Of a stretch of 64,000 nucleotides of DNA, positions 35,875 to 48,710 are shown piece after piece. The notes beneath the pieces were generated by a model. That model saw only the letters and a program-made list of their open reading frames with translations, was not told where the DNA came from and did not search any database. The stretch lies in NCBI GenBank assembly GCA_015832175.1, contig WJXW01000003.1:1612001-1676000 (forward strand), read 5' to 3'. Origin of the DNA: Paraphaeosphaeria minitans (taxonomy: Eukaryota; Ascomycota; Dothideomycetes; Pleosporales; Didymosphaeriaceae). The translations under genes were made by a program, and so were the position numbers. Positions within the stretch are counted from its first letter, which is position 1; every line of letters starts with the position of its first letter.

Positions 35875-37550
35875 CACCCCCTAAGTGATTGCTTAAAGCG
35901 GATCACCTATCTTAAAAAGTAATCTATAATTATCTAAATCTTTCCTAATCTTAAAAACAGCGATTCTATCACCCCCTATTTATTATAATAGTAAAACAAT
36001 CGCTATTTATCTTTTAAATCACAAATCCTATTATGAATTGTGTCTAGAATCTCTTCTTCTAGTGGGTTAGGAGCTTATAAGTGTGGCACAAAGGCCTAGA
36101 GCGTAAACGCTTCTATTCTGCTACTCTTTTTGCTTACTTCTTATTAACTATAAGGTAATTTCCCCGCTCTTACTAGCTAGTAAGTATAATAGGCAGGCGC
36201 GTTTTAATTAGGAAGGAGTAGTAGTAAGAGAAATAAGTAGTAAAAAAGGAGCGCATTTGGCGCTTAATAATTAGATAGGTAGTAGAGTATATAAGCCCTT
36301 TACTAGCGCTTAATCTTCTCTCTTTAATCTTTTACTTTTAACACTTTAACCTCCTATCTAATTTAAGCCTACTAGTTTAAGCCTTTAAATCCTACTACCT
36401 TATAGTAGGTTATCTTCTTCTAATTATTGCCTTACGCTCTTTCTGTTATTTAGAGCTTTGCTAACTTTTTTAGATATCTAATAACTTAGCTAAAGCACGT
36501 ATAGTAAAGGCTGTAAAAGCTACTAAACAAAGCTTCTAATCCTCCTGCTAAGATCCTCCTGCTCTACTAACTCCTCCTACTCTAGCTTTAGGCCCCTAGT
36601 AATCGCTTAGTACTCTTAGACAAGTAAGCTGCTTAGGCTATTTAAAGGGAGCTCTAGTAGGAAAGAGTAATAGACGCTACTATAATAACACTTTAAACTT
36701 AAATAGGCGCTACTATACCTACTTTACTTACTCTTACACTACTATATATAAGGTTATTCTATTACTTTAGCTAATTTTGCTAATTGTTTCTATAGCTAGC
36801 CGCATATTTAGACTCTAGCTATAGATTTTATCTGCTATTAACTATTAGATAGTGCTAATATAAGCTTTTATTCTAAGATTCTTTTTAGGTTTAGCTAATA
36901 CTTTTTATAGGAAAAGCTAATTACTAAGCTACGTAAGAGGGTTAAAGTAGCCTTATAAAGTCCTCTTCCTACTAGTAGTTAGGAGGAGTAAGCTTAGCAC
37001 GTAGCTACTATTTTACTCTCTCCCTCCTAGCTAATCCTTAGTAGAGGATAAAGTAATTACTCTTCTACCCTACCTATTAAGGAGCAGCGCGGTTGTAGCT
37101 AATACCCTAATTAAAATAGCTAGATAAGCGGCCTATTAGCTCTAAAGTAGAGTAGAGGCTAGGTAAGTGCTTCTCTTTCTACTAATTAAAGGAGGGGAGG
37201 CTAGGGTAAGCTATTACCTACTACTAATTAAAGGAGAGGTAAAGGAGGTAGATAAAGTAAGGAATTACCTACTATAAAAAGGAAAAAAAGAGGAGGATAG
37301 GAAGAATCTCCTACTACTAATTATAGGGGAGATTCTCACACCCTTATAATTAAGTAGAGGAGGAAAAGGGTCTATATACTTATAAATAAGCTCTTTAATC
37401 TCCTCTTCCTCTAATTCCTGTTCTCCCTTTAATCTTTTCTTTCTTTTCTTTTTCTTTTTTTATTTCCTGGCTCTAAATTAATAATTCTAGGTAGTTAACA
37501 GATTATTTCTTTACTTACCTACTCTTGTTCTGTAATTATTATACTTATAT
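35875..37550. other. Element F long 3' region
   Basis: About 1.7 kb lie between the end of pol and the 3' LTR. The same region is shared by G, H, I and J. It contains a pyrimidine/purine-rich stretch at 37380-37460, a hairpin at 37303-37336 and repeated tactaattaaagg-like blocks near 37180-37240. Open-like frames exist on both strands but neither can be assigned. Confidence 0.55.
37303..37336. repeat. Hairpin in element F 3' region
   Basis: The arms agaatctcc and ggagattct are perfectly complementary over 9 bp with a 16-base loop. The same hairpin occurs with 10-bp arms in H (48448-48483) and G (54751-54786), and is decayed in I (near 61727-61762). Confidence 0.8.
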
Positions 37551-37554
37551 TTTA

Positions 37555-40500
37555 TAGATTTAATAGCCTTTTAAATCTATTAAACTGCTAATAAGTGAGA
37601 GCCTTTATAAGGCTATCTACTAGCATTTTACTAGTTAGAAGATATTCTACTTAAAACAATCCTTTTATATACTCTTACTATAACTATATGTTCTAAATAT
37701 CTACATAGCGTAGTTAAGTAGTGATTCTTTTGTTCTTTCTAATTACTAAACAAATAGTTTAAAGATTATTGTAATAGACCTTTTACAAAGGTCCTAGATC
37801 TAGAGTAAGGTTAGTGAAGAATCTCTTAATTGCTATAGCTTCTTTACTTATATATTTAAGCGCTAGAAGCTCTGCTTCTGTTATTAAAGTAGTAATTATG
37901 TTCTATTAAGCTACTTTCTATAGGATAGCTCCTCTAAACAATAGAATAATATATCTATAGGAAGAGCGCTGTAATATTAGATTATTAGTAAATAAGGTAT
38001 CTCTACATATTAGTAGATTAGGTCTATTATAGTCTCTAAAGACTATAGCCTGCTATCTAGTTTAATAGAGATAAAGGATTATATAATTAATAGCAGCAAA
38101 GTGTTCTTTGCTTAGATTTATTAGAAAGTGTAATAGCTTTAACACTATAAAGGCTATATCTAGGCGTAGCATAATTGCTGTGTAGAGAGCTAATCCTACC
38201 TCTTTTTAAAAGAGCTTTATTTGTTAAGGAGTAGCTTCTCCTATGCTTAGAACAAGATCTTCTACTAATAGAGGTGTAGAAGGGAAGCTCCTAGAGTTTA
38301 AAAGGTTAAACTTTTTTGTAATCTCATTAATATAGGTATTATAGACTAGAGAAATTGATTTTGCTTCTCTGTCCCTAATTACTTAAACACCTAGGAACCA
38401 CTCTACTAGTCCTTTTAATTTAATCTTGTATTTATTTACAATCTTTTTCTAAAAATCTAGAGCTTCTTTTTCTTTACTCTTGTAATAGAGAAGAAGAATG
38501 TTGTTAATATAAAATAGAATAATAATACTTTAATCACTATTAAAGAAAAGGCATGGCTCTTCTAGCGAAGCTAAGAGTCTATAAGATTAAAGTAATCCCA
38601 CAAATTCTTTATACTAAAGAAGTGGTAAATCTCTTAAGCTATATAAAGCTTAATTTAATCTTACACACTTTCCTAGCTTTTTAAAACTATTAGGTAATTT
38701 ATAAGTTACTAGATTAGCAGCTATAATAAGAGTATTTAGAAACGCTCCTACTATATTAAATTATAAGATTTCTAGATTAAATTCTGCTACTAGAGCTATA
38801 GCTAATCGAAAAGATCTTACTACTAGGGTAGTAGTATAGGTAGAGTAGAGAGTATTTTTTTTCTAAAGATCTCCTCTTATAATAATTTAAGCTTTACACT
38901 TTTTAAAGTATCTATTTTAATTAAACTTATAGGTAAAGACCTACTTTAAAGGGAGCGGTCGCTCTAATACCTCTAATTGTTTAATCTCTGTCTAGGTACC
39001 TTTATCTTGCAAAGTTAAGATCTCCTTATAAGTAGTAAGGAGGAATAGATTCCTATATAGATAATTATAAAGGTGTTTCTATAGAGTTAGCTCTAGTGTA
39101 AGCTCGTCTCTGTAAGTCTAAGCTGCATAAGACGCTCTAGGCACCTTTCTAAGTATAGAAGCGAATACTATTGCATTTAGTATAATATATTCTTCTTGCT
39201 TAGACTAGGCCTCTACTACTCCTAGTATAAACGTGTGCTCTAATATTATATTAAGATCACTTTAAAGATAATTAGTAATTAGTATATAAGCACCTAGCTT
39301 CTACCTACCCTCTAGCTAATTGTCCTAATTATTTTGCTTCTTTAATCTTTGCAATAGTAGATAGCGATTTATTAGTTAGTTAATTTCTAGTGCTTTACTA
39401 TAATTTTGCCTACTTATTCTGCTTGCTTCTAGATAGATCTGCCTTCGCCTTTAGCGCGCTAGTAGGTTATCTACTTTATCTAGCGTAATTAAGTTATCTG
39501 CGCTAGGTTAATTAGTAACCTAATTAGTTTCTACTAATAAATAGAGTATTAAATCCCTAGATTCTAGCGGGCTAGCTCTCCTAGTAGTATTCTAGTAGCT
39601 ACTAGATATTTCTTAATTACTTAATAGATCACCCCTAAGATTACCTAGCTCTAGTATCTAATTAGGGGTTATAAGTCCTATGCTTCCTTTTTTACTTAAG
39701 CAAATTCTTAGCTGCTAGCTAGCTAAGCCTATAGCTTGCTTAGTAGTAAGTATCTTACGTTCCTAATTACTTAGCTAGCCTACTTTACTTTTAATTACCT
39801 AAAGGTCACCTATAGGTCTAGTAGCGGTTCTTATATACTTATTTATTTTAGGAAGAATATTAAGCGCGTCTTTATACGCTTCTCCTTGATTATTTAGCTC
39901 TCCTTCTTAGAGGCTTTTTACTATTTTTAATACTTCTATCTTTAGAATAAATTGTTCCTCTAATCCTTTATAGAATAAGGACTTATTAAACCTTATATTT
40001 CGTGTAGTGATTACCTAATTAAGCTAGAAAATCTATATTTAGTAGATATTAGAAGCTTTATAGCCTACTAGGTATCTAATATAGCCCCTAGGATTTACTT
40101 TAAATCCTCTTCTATCTTGCCTAGCTACACGCTCCTAATCTAAAGGGTAAGCTTAGTAGCTATAGGCGTAGATAGCACTCTAGTTTAGACGAAGATTAGC
40201 TGTCCTATATTATATTTTTACTAGTTTAAAATAATAAAAATATTGTCTAAACTAAGTATCTAATGTTTTATTAGGTAATTAATAGCCTAATACTAGGCTA
40301 GGAATTATTCTTTAGAGCTAGCATGCTGCTTATATAATCTTAGGCTAGAGATTTAATAGTAGATTTGCGCTTATTTGCATTTTAATTACTTTTATTATCA
40401 GCTTTTGGCCTACTCTTTCTATAGCGCTATTAGGCTTATACGTATAAGGTAGTAGTCTGCTAATTATTATCCCTTTCTAATTAGCTTAAAATTTATACTA

Positions 40501-42650
40501 GGATTTCCCTCTCTATAGAAGTGTTGCTGTATTATTGTCTTAGTAGATTTTTATAATTTAAAGCTCGTATTTTATATTAATAAGAGCTAAGAAATCCTAT
40601 TACACTTTTATTATCTTAGAAAGCGTCTTTATTCTAAGATTAAAAATGTAAGGTTTCTTACTAAAATCTTCTTTAATTAGCAAAACCTAGTTTTCTCTAT
40701 TTTAAGTAGTGGGCATATTAAATAGATCTTAGGATAATAAATGAAATGGCCTAGGTAATTATTTTCTAGGTCTTCTAGAAATTACCTAGGTTACGTGTAT
40801 AGTAGTATAGTGCTTACAATTCTTTCTTAATATTCTAGTAATTTTTACACCTTAGGCTGCAGTTACTAGAGCTTATAAGGCTCTACTTCTTATATACCCT
40901 ACTTAAAGGTGCTAGAGGTCCTTAGAATCTAATCTCTTAATATCAACCTAGAATAATCCTTTAGTAGTTATACTTATTATAATTAAACAAGAGCAGATTG
41001 GCTTGTATTATAGGAAAGTAAAGTTATACTTGTATTTTAGGTCTACTAAAATAACGCTTTGTTCTAGGCTTCTAATCCTAAGAGTGTAATCTAAACTAAG
41101 GTACTAAATCTTTGCTTTCTTTAAAAGAGCTTCTAATATAATATTTATATAAAAGCCTTCTACTACTCTTACTTCTTAGAGTAGTAGATCTTCTATAAAT
41201 CTCTTATTTTTCCTATATAAAGCGTTCTTAATTAGTCTATTACTAATTTCTAAGATTAGGAGGCTTTATATACCTACTTCTACACTTTTGTTTAATAATT
41301 AAAACGTCCTAAGAATAAGTCTTTCGCGATTGTTAACTAGGTGAACTACTATAGCACTATCTAGTATTATATATTCTAATAGAGGATGAGCGTTAGAATA
41401 TAGAGTAGAGTAGACACCTAATGCTCTATTATCTGTAGGCAGATTAAATAGGTTTAGTAGAGCAGCAGCAATACTACTAGGATACTTAATAGTCTTAGTA
41501 GAGGATTGTTTCTTATTCTATTCTGCCTTTGTAATTGCATTACGAAGGTTTAACCACTTAGGCTGCTTAAGTTAATTAAGAATTTCTAATTTTTCTTTAT
41601 TAGTAAGATTAAATAACAATGTTCTATCCTAGGGTAATCTAGCTATCGCGGTTTAAAGTCTTTAGCACTCTATTAGTTTCTACCTATAAGTATAGGGCTT
41701 ATAGGGACAGTTTGGTTGTTTCTTTGTCTAATTAGACGAACTAGAACTATTAGAGTTAGTAGATTGTTTTAATAATCTATTAAAAGTGGCAAATACCCTA
41801 CTTGTTTTATTAAAATTAGATTAGATTAAATGCTCTTAGACAAGCGCCAAAAATACCTTCCCTAGATTATCTAGTGTAATCTAATTCTATCCTAGCGTCT
41901 TATCCTAGATTAGCTGTTAGTTTATTAATTAGGCCTAATCTAGTGCTATACGCGCGGCAATTATATTTAGGAAATCTTAGGTAGTAAGTAGTCTGCTAAT
42001 TTCGCTAATTAAGTAGGTTTTCGCTTTTTAATAGAGGAGCTGCCACTCTTTAAACTAGGTCTTAGGACTTTGTTTTGCCTACTTAGCCTTCTTAAGATAA
42101 GCGCAGTATAAAGCTTAAATATTATTTTATATAGCTCTTTTATTTAGTGCGAGATCTTCCTTTAAGAGTTAAATTAGGGACTAAAGCGTAGTTTGGCGTG
42201 TATTAACTAGAGTAATTATAGCAGGAGTAAGTAGATTAGGCGATACTATAGCGTTTACCTAAGTCTAGAGGTTCTATATCTTAGTATAGTCTACTTACTA
42301 GTCTAAAACTGCTACTCTGTATTCTGCTATTTATAAAGGAAAGCTCTCTTTATCTATTTTATACTTAGTAAGCTCTACTTTGTATAATTAAATACTTGCT
42401 ATAGAGGCTGTATCTGCAATTAGTAATAGTTTCTATAGGAGCAGAGGTTGTTCTAGCTTTACGTAATTAATTGCTAGAGCGTTAATCGCCTCTAGGTTAA
42501 TTTAGTTCTAGATTCCTTTTAAGTTTACTTAGAATTAAAGCTAGACAAACTAGTAGGGCTAGCTAGCGCGATTAACAAGCTATACTTCTACTATTTTAAT
42601 AATTTTTATAATTAGAAATAGAGGGGTTGTATCGTAAAGAGGTTCTAAAT
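37555..42650 (-). pseudogene. Element F gag-pol remnant (copia order)
   Basis: On the minus strand, gag lies right of about 41650 and ends in a motif CPYKPYTYR...C (41650-41710). This resembles the CxC...H.W...C knuckle variant seen in fungal copia gag proteins. Integrase follows, with PYTYKPNSAIERVG near 40430-40470. RT holds YINNIL at 38494-38511 where YVDDIL is expected; both aspartates are Asn. RNase H ends near 37560-37640 with the typical (A)DGLTKAL..QQF pattern. Stops are TAA/TAG. Confidence 0.88.
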
Positions 42651-42705
42651 AGAGTATTATATAATAATTCGAGCGTTACTAAGTAGGCAGGGAGAATTAT
42701 CCTAC

Positions 42706-42728
42706 GTTCTAAGCGCTAGGCTTATAAC
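42706..42728 (-). promoter_or_regulatory. Element F primer-binding site, half-tRNA type
   Basis: Directly inside the 5' LTR the minus strand reads GTTATAAGCCTAGCGCTTAG. This resembles the complement of the anticodon region of initiator-Met tRNA (from memory, GGGCTCATAAC...), as used by Drosophila copia and yeast Ty5. The same sequence stands at the same place in H and I. Confidence 0.6.
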
Positions 42729-42923
42729 TGTTGTAGTAAAAAGGGCTTAAACTATTATAGGATATTTAGGAGCAGAGTTGTAAAGAATACAAAGAGCTAA
42801 TTGTAGGAAAGGATGCTAAAAGGGCAGACTATATACAAAAGAAACGAGCCTCTTGGCAAGAATCCCGTGATATGAATCAGTGGATCCAGAAAGAATCACG
42901 GAAGTGAGTGTTTTACTTCAACA
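42729..42923 (-). repeat. Element F 5' LTR (195 bp)
   Basis: It ends TTCAACA, the undamaged terminus, followed by the duplicated target gtact. It is closest to the presumed original because several CA/TG positions survive, for example tgaatcagtggatcc near 42875-42890. Confidence 0.96.
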
Positions 42924-45721
42924 GTACTTTATAGGTAACCTAAGAGAACTATAGTATATATACTATAAGCGCACTTTTAAAGCTAGAGAAGAAACACCTA
43001 TCTAGAAGTACTTTAAGTAGTATATACTTAACTTACTTTTAGACCTAGTAAATTATAGCCTAGAAGTAGCTATAGTGTATACTTAGGTAATATAGTAAAG
43101 AGACTAAACTATTTACTCTTTTATAACTTACTTTAATATTCTTAAAAATTAACTTATACTTTACACTAAAGAGTAAAGGGTGTAGTACCTCTTCTTTAAG
43201 CTTAAACCTAAGCTATAGAAGGCTATTACTAACTACTATTAGATGCCTATAACTAGGAAAGACCTTATTACTTTAGGCTCTATGCTTAAGCGAAACCTAC
43301 GCTGCGCACCTATAATATAGGAGTTAAGCCTATATTATATATTAAAGAAATCTAAAGAGACTACACTAAACTACTAAATATCTAAAGGTAATAGTAAGAC
43401 CTAGAATAAAAAAAGTATTACCTACTCTAAGTGCTATAAAGCTGGCTACTATACTAATAAATATAGAAGTAGTAATCCTAATTAGATTTCTATATAAGTA
43501 AACTATGCAGGAAAAGGCTAAGCCTTACCTATAATCTAGATATAGTAAGGCGCCTACTAATTTATATCTTACTAGGTATAAAGCGCACGTGTAGCGTGGC
43601 TAAAGAAATAGGCTTAGAGAGGGAAATTAAAATATCTTTAACCTATACGCTAATATTAGCCTAATTAGCTAGATTATTACTATTAAAATAAACCTAAAGC
43701 CTATTAAAGGGGCTAACCTCTCTTAACTAGAATAGATTAGGGCCTAAAAGTAGAGTATCTACACTACCTATACACTTTAGGTGCGTATTATAGATAATAT
43801 AGGGGTAGAGCGTAGGACAAAGACTACTATTTATAGTGTTAATAAAGAAGGGATCCCCCTCCTACTTAATAACCACTTCTTATAAGAAAGTAATATCTAC
43901 CTTAATTGCAGCTTATAAATATAGCGCTAGAGCTATACTATAGCTTTAATATAGCTTATTACTATAAAGGACTTTAAAGATAATATAGAGTATACTAGCT
44001 TCGATTTATTTCTTTTAAGGGTCTTATAAACAACTAGTATAAGCTTAGAGTACCTAGCGCGTATTAATAAAGTGCGCGTAGTATAAGTACTATATATTTC
44101 TAATGTATTACGTAAATATAGTAATATATTTAATAAAAAAGCAGTATCTACCCTACTAAATTTTAAGAAATCTAATTATGCTATTCCTATTATAGAGGGA
44201 AAAGAACCTTTTTATAGACTACTCTATAATCTCTTAAAGTAAGAGCTTAAGGTACTTTAGGAGTATCTAAAAAATGCTTTAAAAAAAGAATAGATTAGGT
44301 AGAGCACTAGCCTAGCTAGAGTACTAATTCTATTTACTCTTAAAAAAATAGCACACTATAGCTTTACGTAAATTATTAAGGCCTAAACGCAATTATTATT
44401 AAAGATTATTACCTACTATTTTTAGTTAGAGAGACGCTTAACCGCCTATTAGGCGTATACTACTATATAACCCTTAATCTTTGTAACGCTTACTATAGAA
44501 TTTAGATCTAGGTAGGAGATAAGTAGAATACTATATTCTAAACTCGCTATAGCCACTTTAAATACTTAGTAATACTATTTAGCTTAACTAATGCCTTTGC
44601 GAGCTTCTAAGCATATATTAATAAGGCACTAGTACTATATCTAGATTATATATGTGTTGTGTATCTAGATAATATACTTATCTATACCTATAATAAGGAC
44701 CTTACGCTTTATTAGCGCGCTATTTACACTATGCTTAAATTACTGCGTAAGGCTAAACTTTTTATTAGTTTAACTAAGTGTATATTTGCTTTAGGTAAGG
44801 TCTACTTCTTTAGTTTTATTATAACTATGTAAGAAATCTGCGCTAATCCTACGCGTATAGTAACTATTATAGAATAGCTACAGCTAACTAGTATCTAAGA
44901 GTTGTAGGTATTTCTAGGCTTTATAAACTTTTATAGGCGATTTATTAAGGTATATATATAAGAAACTGCTCCTTTTTTAGACCTAGTTAAGAAGAACTAA
45001 GTCTTCTAATAGTTAATAAAAGCTAATAATACTTTTAAAATACTTAAAACGCGCTTCTTAAGTGCGTCTATTTTACGCTGCTTTAACCCTACGCTACTAA
45101 TCTAATTACAAATTAATATATCTACTTTTATAATATATAGTATCCTTTTATAGCTATTTAAGGACTAGAAGTGGCACCTAGTTACTTTTATATTAAGGAA
45201 ACTTTAAGCTGTAGACCTAAATTATAAAGTATATAACCTTAAGCTCCTCGCTATTATCCACTACTTTAAGTAATAGAGACATTATCTACATAGCACACAG
45301 CACATAATTTAAGTACTAAGTAACTATAATAACTTACGTAGCATACGCGCTATATAGAAGCTAAACCTATAATAAGCACAATAGGTAATATATCTAGTAG
45401 TTTTTTTATTTTAAAGTAGAACACTATCTAGGGAAAATAAATCTAGTAAATAGACTATTAAGAAGAGTAGATTACGCACAAGAGAACCTATCGCTAACCT
45501 ATTTATTACCTACCCTATAGAACAAAATACTATAGAGGACTAAGTATAGTAGAGTAAGTAGATCTATAAATAAGCTAAGCTTATTAGGCGTATATAAAAT
45601 GTATGTTACTAACATCTATAGAGCTGTAAAGGTCCTTACTACTAATGTTATAGTGTATACGCTATATATACTATACTTACTAGCTAGAGTATTAGTTAGT
45701 AGTAAACCTATAATAAAAAAG
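42924..45721 (+). mobile_element. Element E, right part: gag end to integrase start
   Basis: This continues E after F and is closely similar to D 27834 to about 30640. The CCHC knuckle is at 43423-43464, with Tyr at the same three positions as in D. RT carries YLDNILIYT at 44662-44688. It ends inside the integrase region, where G inserts; the flank aaaag (45717-45721) is the expected target duplication. The remainder lies beyond the window. Confidence 0.9.
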
Positions 45722-45916
45722 TGTTGTGGTAAAAAGGGCTCGAACTATCACAGGATATTTAGGAGCAGAGTTGTAAAGAATACAAATAGCTAATTGTAGG
45801 AAAGGATGCCAAAAGGGCAGACTAGATATAAAAGAAACAAGCCTCTTAGCAAGAATCCTATAATATAAATTAGTGGATCTAGAAAGAATCACGGAAGTGA
45901 GTGTTTTACTTTAACA
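45722..45916 (-). repeat. Element G 3' LTR (195 bp)
   Basis: It begins TGTTGTGG and ends TTTAACA. Flank aaaag on the left is the expected target duplication. Confidence 0.95.
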
Positions 45917-46750
45917 CACCCCCTAGGTAATCGCTAAAAGCGGATTACCTATTCTAAGAAGTAATTTTTAATTATCTAAATCCTTCCTAAAGATCTTTAA
46001 AAAACTATTTAAAGGCTATTTAAAGATTAAAAAACTATTAAGAATTATTCTTCTAAATCTCCTTATCTTAAGAACAGTAATTCTATTACCCCCTATTTAT
46101 TATAATAGCAAAACAATCGCTATTTATCTTTTAAATTACAAATCCTATTATAAATTGTGTCTAGAATCTCTTCTTTTAGTGGGTTAGGAGCTTTTAAGCG
46201 TGGTATAAAAGCCTAGAGTGTAAACGCTTTTATTCTACTACTCTTTTTACTTACTTCCTATTAACTATAAAGTAATTTCCCCACTCTTACTAACTAGTAA
46301 GTATAATAGGTAGGCGCGTTTTAATTAGGAAGGAGTAGTAGTAAAAGAAATAAGTAGTAAAAAGGGAGCGCATTTAGCGCTTAATAATTAGATAGATAGT
46401 AGAGTATATAAGCCCTTTACTAGCGCTTAATTTTCTCTCTTTAATCTTTTACTTTTAACGCTTTAACTTCCTATTTAATTTAAGCCTACTAGTTTAAGCC
46501 TTTAAATTCTACTACTTTATAGTAGGTTCTCTTCTTCTAATTATTACTTTACACTCTTTCTATTATTTAGAGCTTTACTAACTCTTTTAGATATCTAATA
46601 ACCTAGCTAAAGCACGCGCAGTAAAGGCTATAAAAGCTACTAAATAAAGCTTCTAATCTTCTTACTAAAATCTTTCTACTCTTTCTACTTTACTAGCTCC
46701 TTCTGCCCTAGCTCTAGACCCTTAGCAATTGCTTAGTGCTCTTAGATAAG
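45722..46750 (-). mobile_element. Element G: copia element, 3' LTR and 3' region up to insertion H
   Basis: A 195-bp LTR at 45722-45916 begins TGTTGTGG and ends TTAACA. The copia 3' region follows to 46750, where H inserts with target ataag. It keeps the 74-bp segment (near 45972-46060) that F lacks. Confidence 0.93.
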
Positions 46751-46945
46751 TGTTGTGGTAAAAAGGGCTCGAACTATCACAGGATATTCAGGAGCAGAGT
46801 TGTAAAGAATATAAATAGCTAATTGTAGGAAAGGATGCCGAAAGGGTAGACTATATACAAAAGAAACGAGCCTCTTGGCAAGAATCCCGTGATCTAAATT
46901 AGTGGATCTAGAAAGAATCACAGAAGTAAGTGTTTTACTTTAATA
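46751..46945 (-). repeat. Element H 3' LTR (195 bp)
   Basis: It begins TGTTGTGGTAAAAAGGGC and ends TTTAATA. It differs from the G LTR about 1 kb away by transitions only. Confidence 0.96.
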
Positions 46946-48710
46946 CACCCCCTAGGTGATCGCTTAAAGCGGATTACCTATCCTAAGAAGTAATTTATAA
47001 TTGTCTAAATCCTTTCTAAAGATTTTTAAAAAACTGTCTAAAGGCTGTTTAAAGATTAAAAAACTATTAAGAATTGTTCTTCTAAATCTCCTTATCTTAA
47101 GAACAGCGATTCTATTACCCCCCACTTATTGTGATAGCAAAACAATCACTATTTATTTTTTAAATTACAAATCCTATTGTAAATCGTGTCTAGAATCTCT
47201 TCTTCTAGTAGGTTAGGAGCTTATAAGCGTGGCATAAAGGCCTAGAGCGTAAACGCTTTTATTCTACTACTCTTTTTACTTACTTCCTATTAACTATAAA
47301 GTAATTTCCCCGCTCTTACTAGCCAGTAAGTACAATAGGTAAGCGCGTTTTAATTAGAAAAGAGTAGTAGTAAGAGAAATAAGTAGTAAAAAAGAAGCGC
47401 ATTTAGCGCTTAATAATTAGATAGGTAGTAGAGTATATAAGCCCTTTGCTAGCGCTTAATCTTCTCTCTTTAATTCTTTACTTTTAACGCTTTAATCTCC
47501 TATCTAATTTAAGCCTAGCAGTTTAGGTCTTTAAATTCTACTACTTTATAGTAGGTTCTTTTCTTCTAATTATTACCTTACACTCTTTTTGTTATTTAGA
47601 GCTTTGCTAACTCTTTTAGATATCTAATAACCTAGCTAAAGCACGCGCAGTAAAGGCTGTAAAAGCTGCTAAATAAAGCTTCTAATTCTTCTAATAAGAT
47701 CCTCCTACTTTACTAGCTCCTTCTACCCTAGTTCTAGGCCTTTAGTAATTACTTAGTGCTCTTAGATAAGTAAGCTGCTTAGGCTGCTTAAAAGGAGCTC
47801 TAGTAGGAAAGAGTAATAGGCACTGCTATAATAACGCTTTAAGCTTAGGTAGGCGCTGCTATACCTACTTTACCTACTCTTACACTACTATATATAGGGT
47901 TATTTTATTACTTTAGCTAATTCTGCTAATTATTTCTGTAGCTAGCCGCATATTTAAACTCTAGTTATAGATTTTATCTACTATTAACTATTAGAGGGTG
48001 CTAATATAAGCTTTTATTCTAAGATTCTTTTTAGGTTTAGCTAATACTTTCTATAAGAGAGGCTAATTACTAAGCTACGTAAGAAGGTTAAAGTAGCTTT
48101 ATAAAGTTCTTCTTCTACTAGTAGTTAGGAGGAGTAAGCTTAGTACATAGCTACTGTTCTACTCCCTCCCTCCTAGTTAATTTTTAGTAGAGGATAGAGT
48201 AATTACCCTCTTACTCTACCTATTAAGGAGTAGCGCAGTCGTAGCTAATACCTTAATTAAAATAGCTAAATAAGCGGCCTATTAGCTCTAAAGTAGAGTA
48301 GAGACTAGATAAGTGCTTCTCCTCCTGCTAATTAAAAGAGGGGAGGCTAGGGTAAGCTATTACCTACTGCTAATTAAAGGAAAGGTAGAAAAGGTGGATA
48401 GGGTAAGGAATTACCTACTATAGAGAGGAGGAGAGGAGGAGGATAGAGAGAATCTCCTACTACTAATTATAGGGGAGATTCTCGCACCCCTATAATTAAG
48501 TAGAGGAGGAAGAGGGTCTATATACTTATAAATAAGCTCTTTAATCTCCTCTTTCTTTAATTCCTATTCTCCCTCTAATCTTTTCTTTCTTTTCTTTTTC
48601 TTTTTTTATTTCCTAGCTCTAAATTAATAATTCTAGGTAGTTAATAGATTATTTCTCTACTTACCTACTCTTATTCTGTAATTATTATGCTCACATCTTA
48701 CAGATTTAAT
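46946..48710. other. Element H long 3' region
   Basis: This is the counterpart of 35875-37550 in F, and includes the 74-bp segment absent from F. It holds the 10-bp-arm hairpin at 48448-48483 and the pyrimidine-rich run near 48550-48610. No product is assigned. Confidence 0.55.
48448..48483. repeat. Hairpin in element H 3' region
   Basis: The arms gagaatctcc and ggagattctc are perfectly complementary over 10 bp, with a 16-base loop. It is conserved in position with F and G. Confidence 0.8.

Larger units (their letters stand above)
35680..42923 (-). mobile_element. Element F: complete Ty1/copia LTR retrotransposon
   Basis: The element is 7,244 bp long with 195-bp LTRs (35680-35874 and 42729-42923). 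The target duplication gtact is perfect (35675-35679 and 42924-42928). It interrupts gag of element E. Orientation is minus, shown by the RT motif and the domain order gag, integrase, RT, RNase H, which is diagnostic for copia. It is 74 bp shorter than sibling H because a segment next to the 3' LTR, near 35947, is deleted. Confidence 0.97.

Noticed and set aside
37303..37336. Rho-independent terminator or riboswitch
   Set aside because: The context is a eukaryotic retrotransposon; the hairpin has no following T-run and no known riboswitch core.
45599..45892. Two overlapping open frames on opposite strands
   Set aside because: Both cross the junction of element E and the LTR of element G, so they are chance frames.
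47001..47216. Open frame of 71 codons on the plus strand
   Set aside because: It lies in the 3' region of copia element H; equivalent frames in G and J contain stops at other places and no motif is seen.
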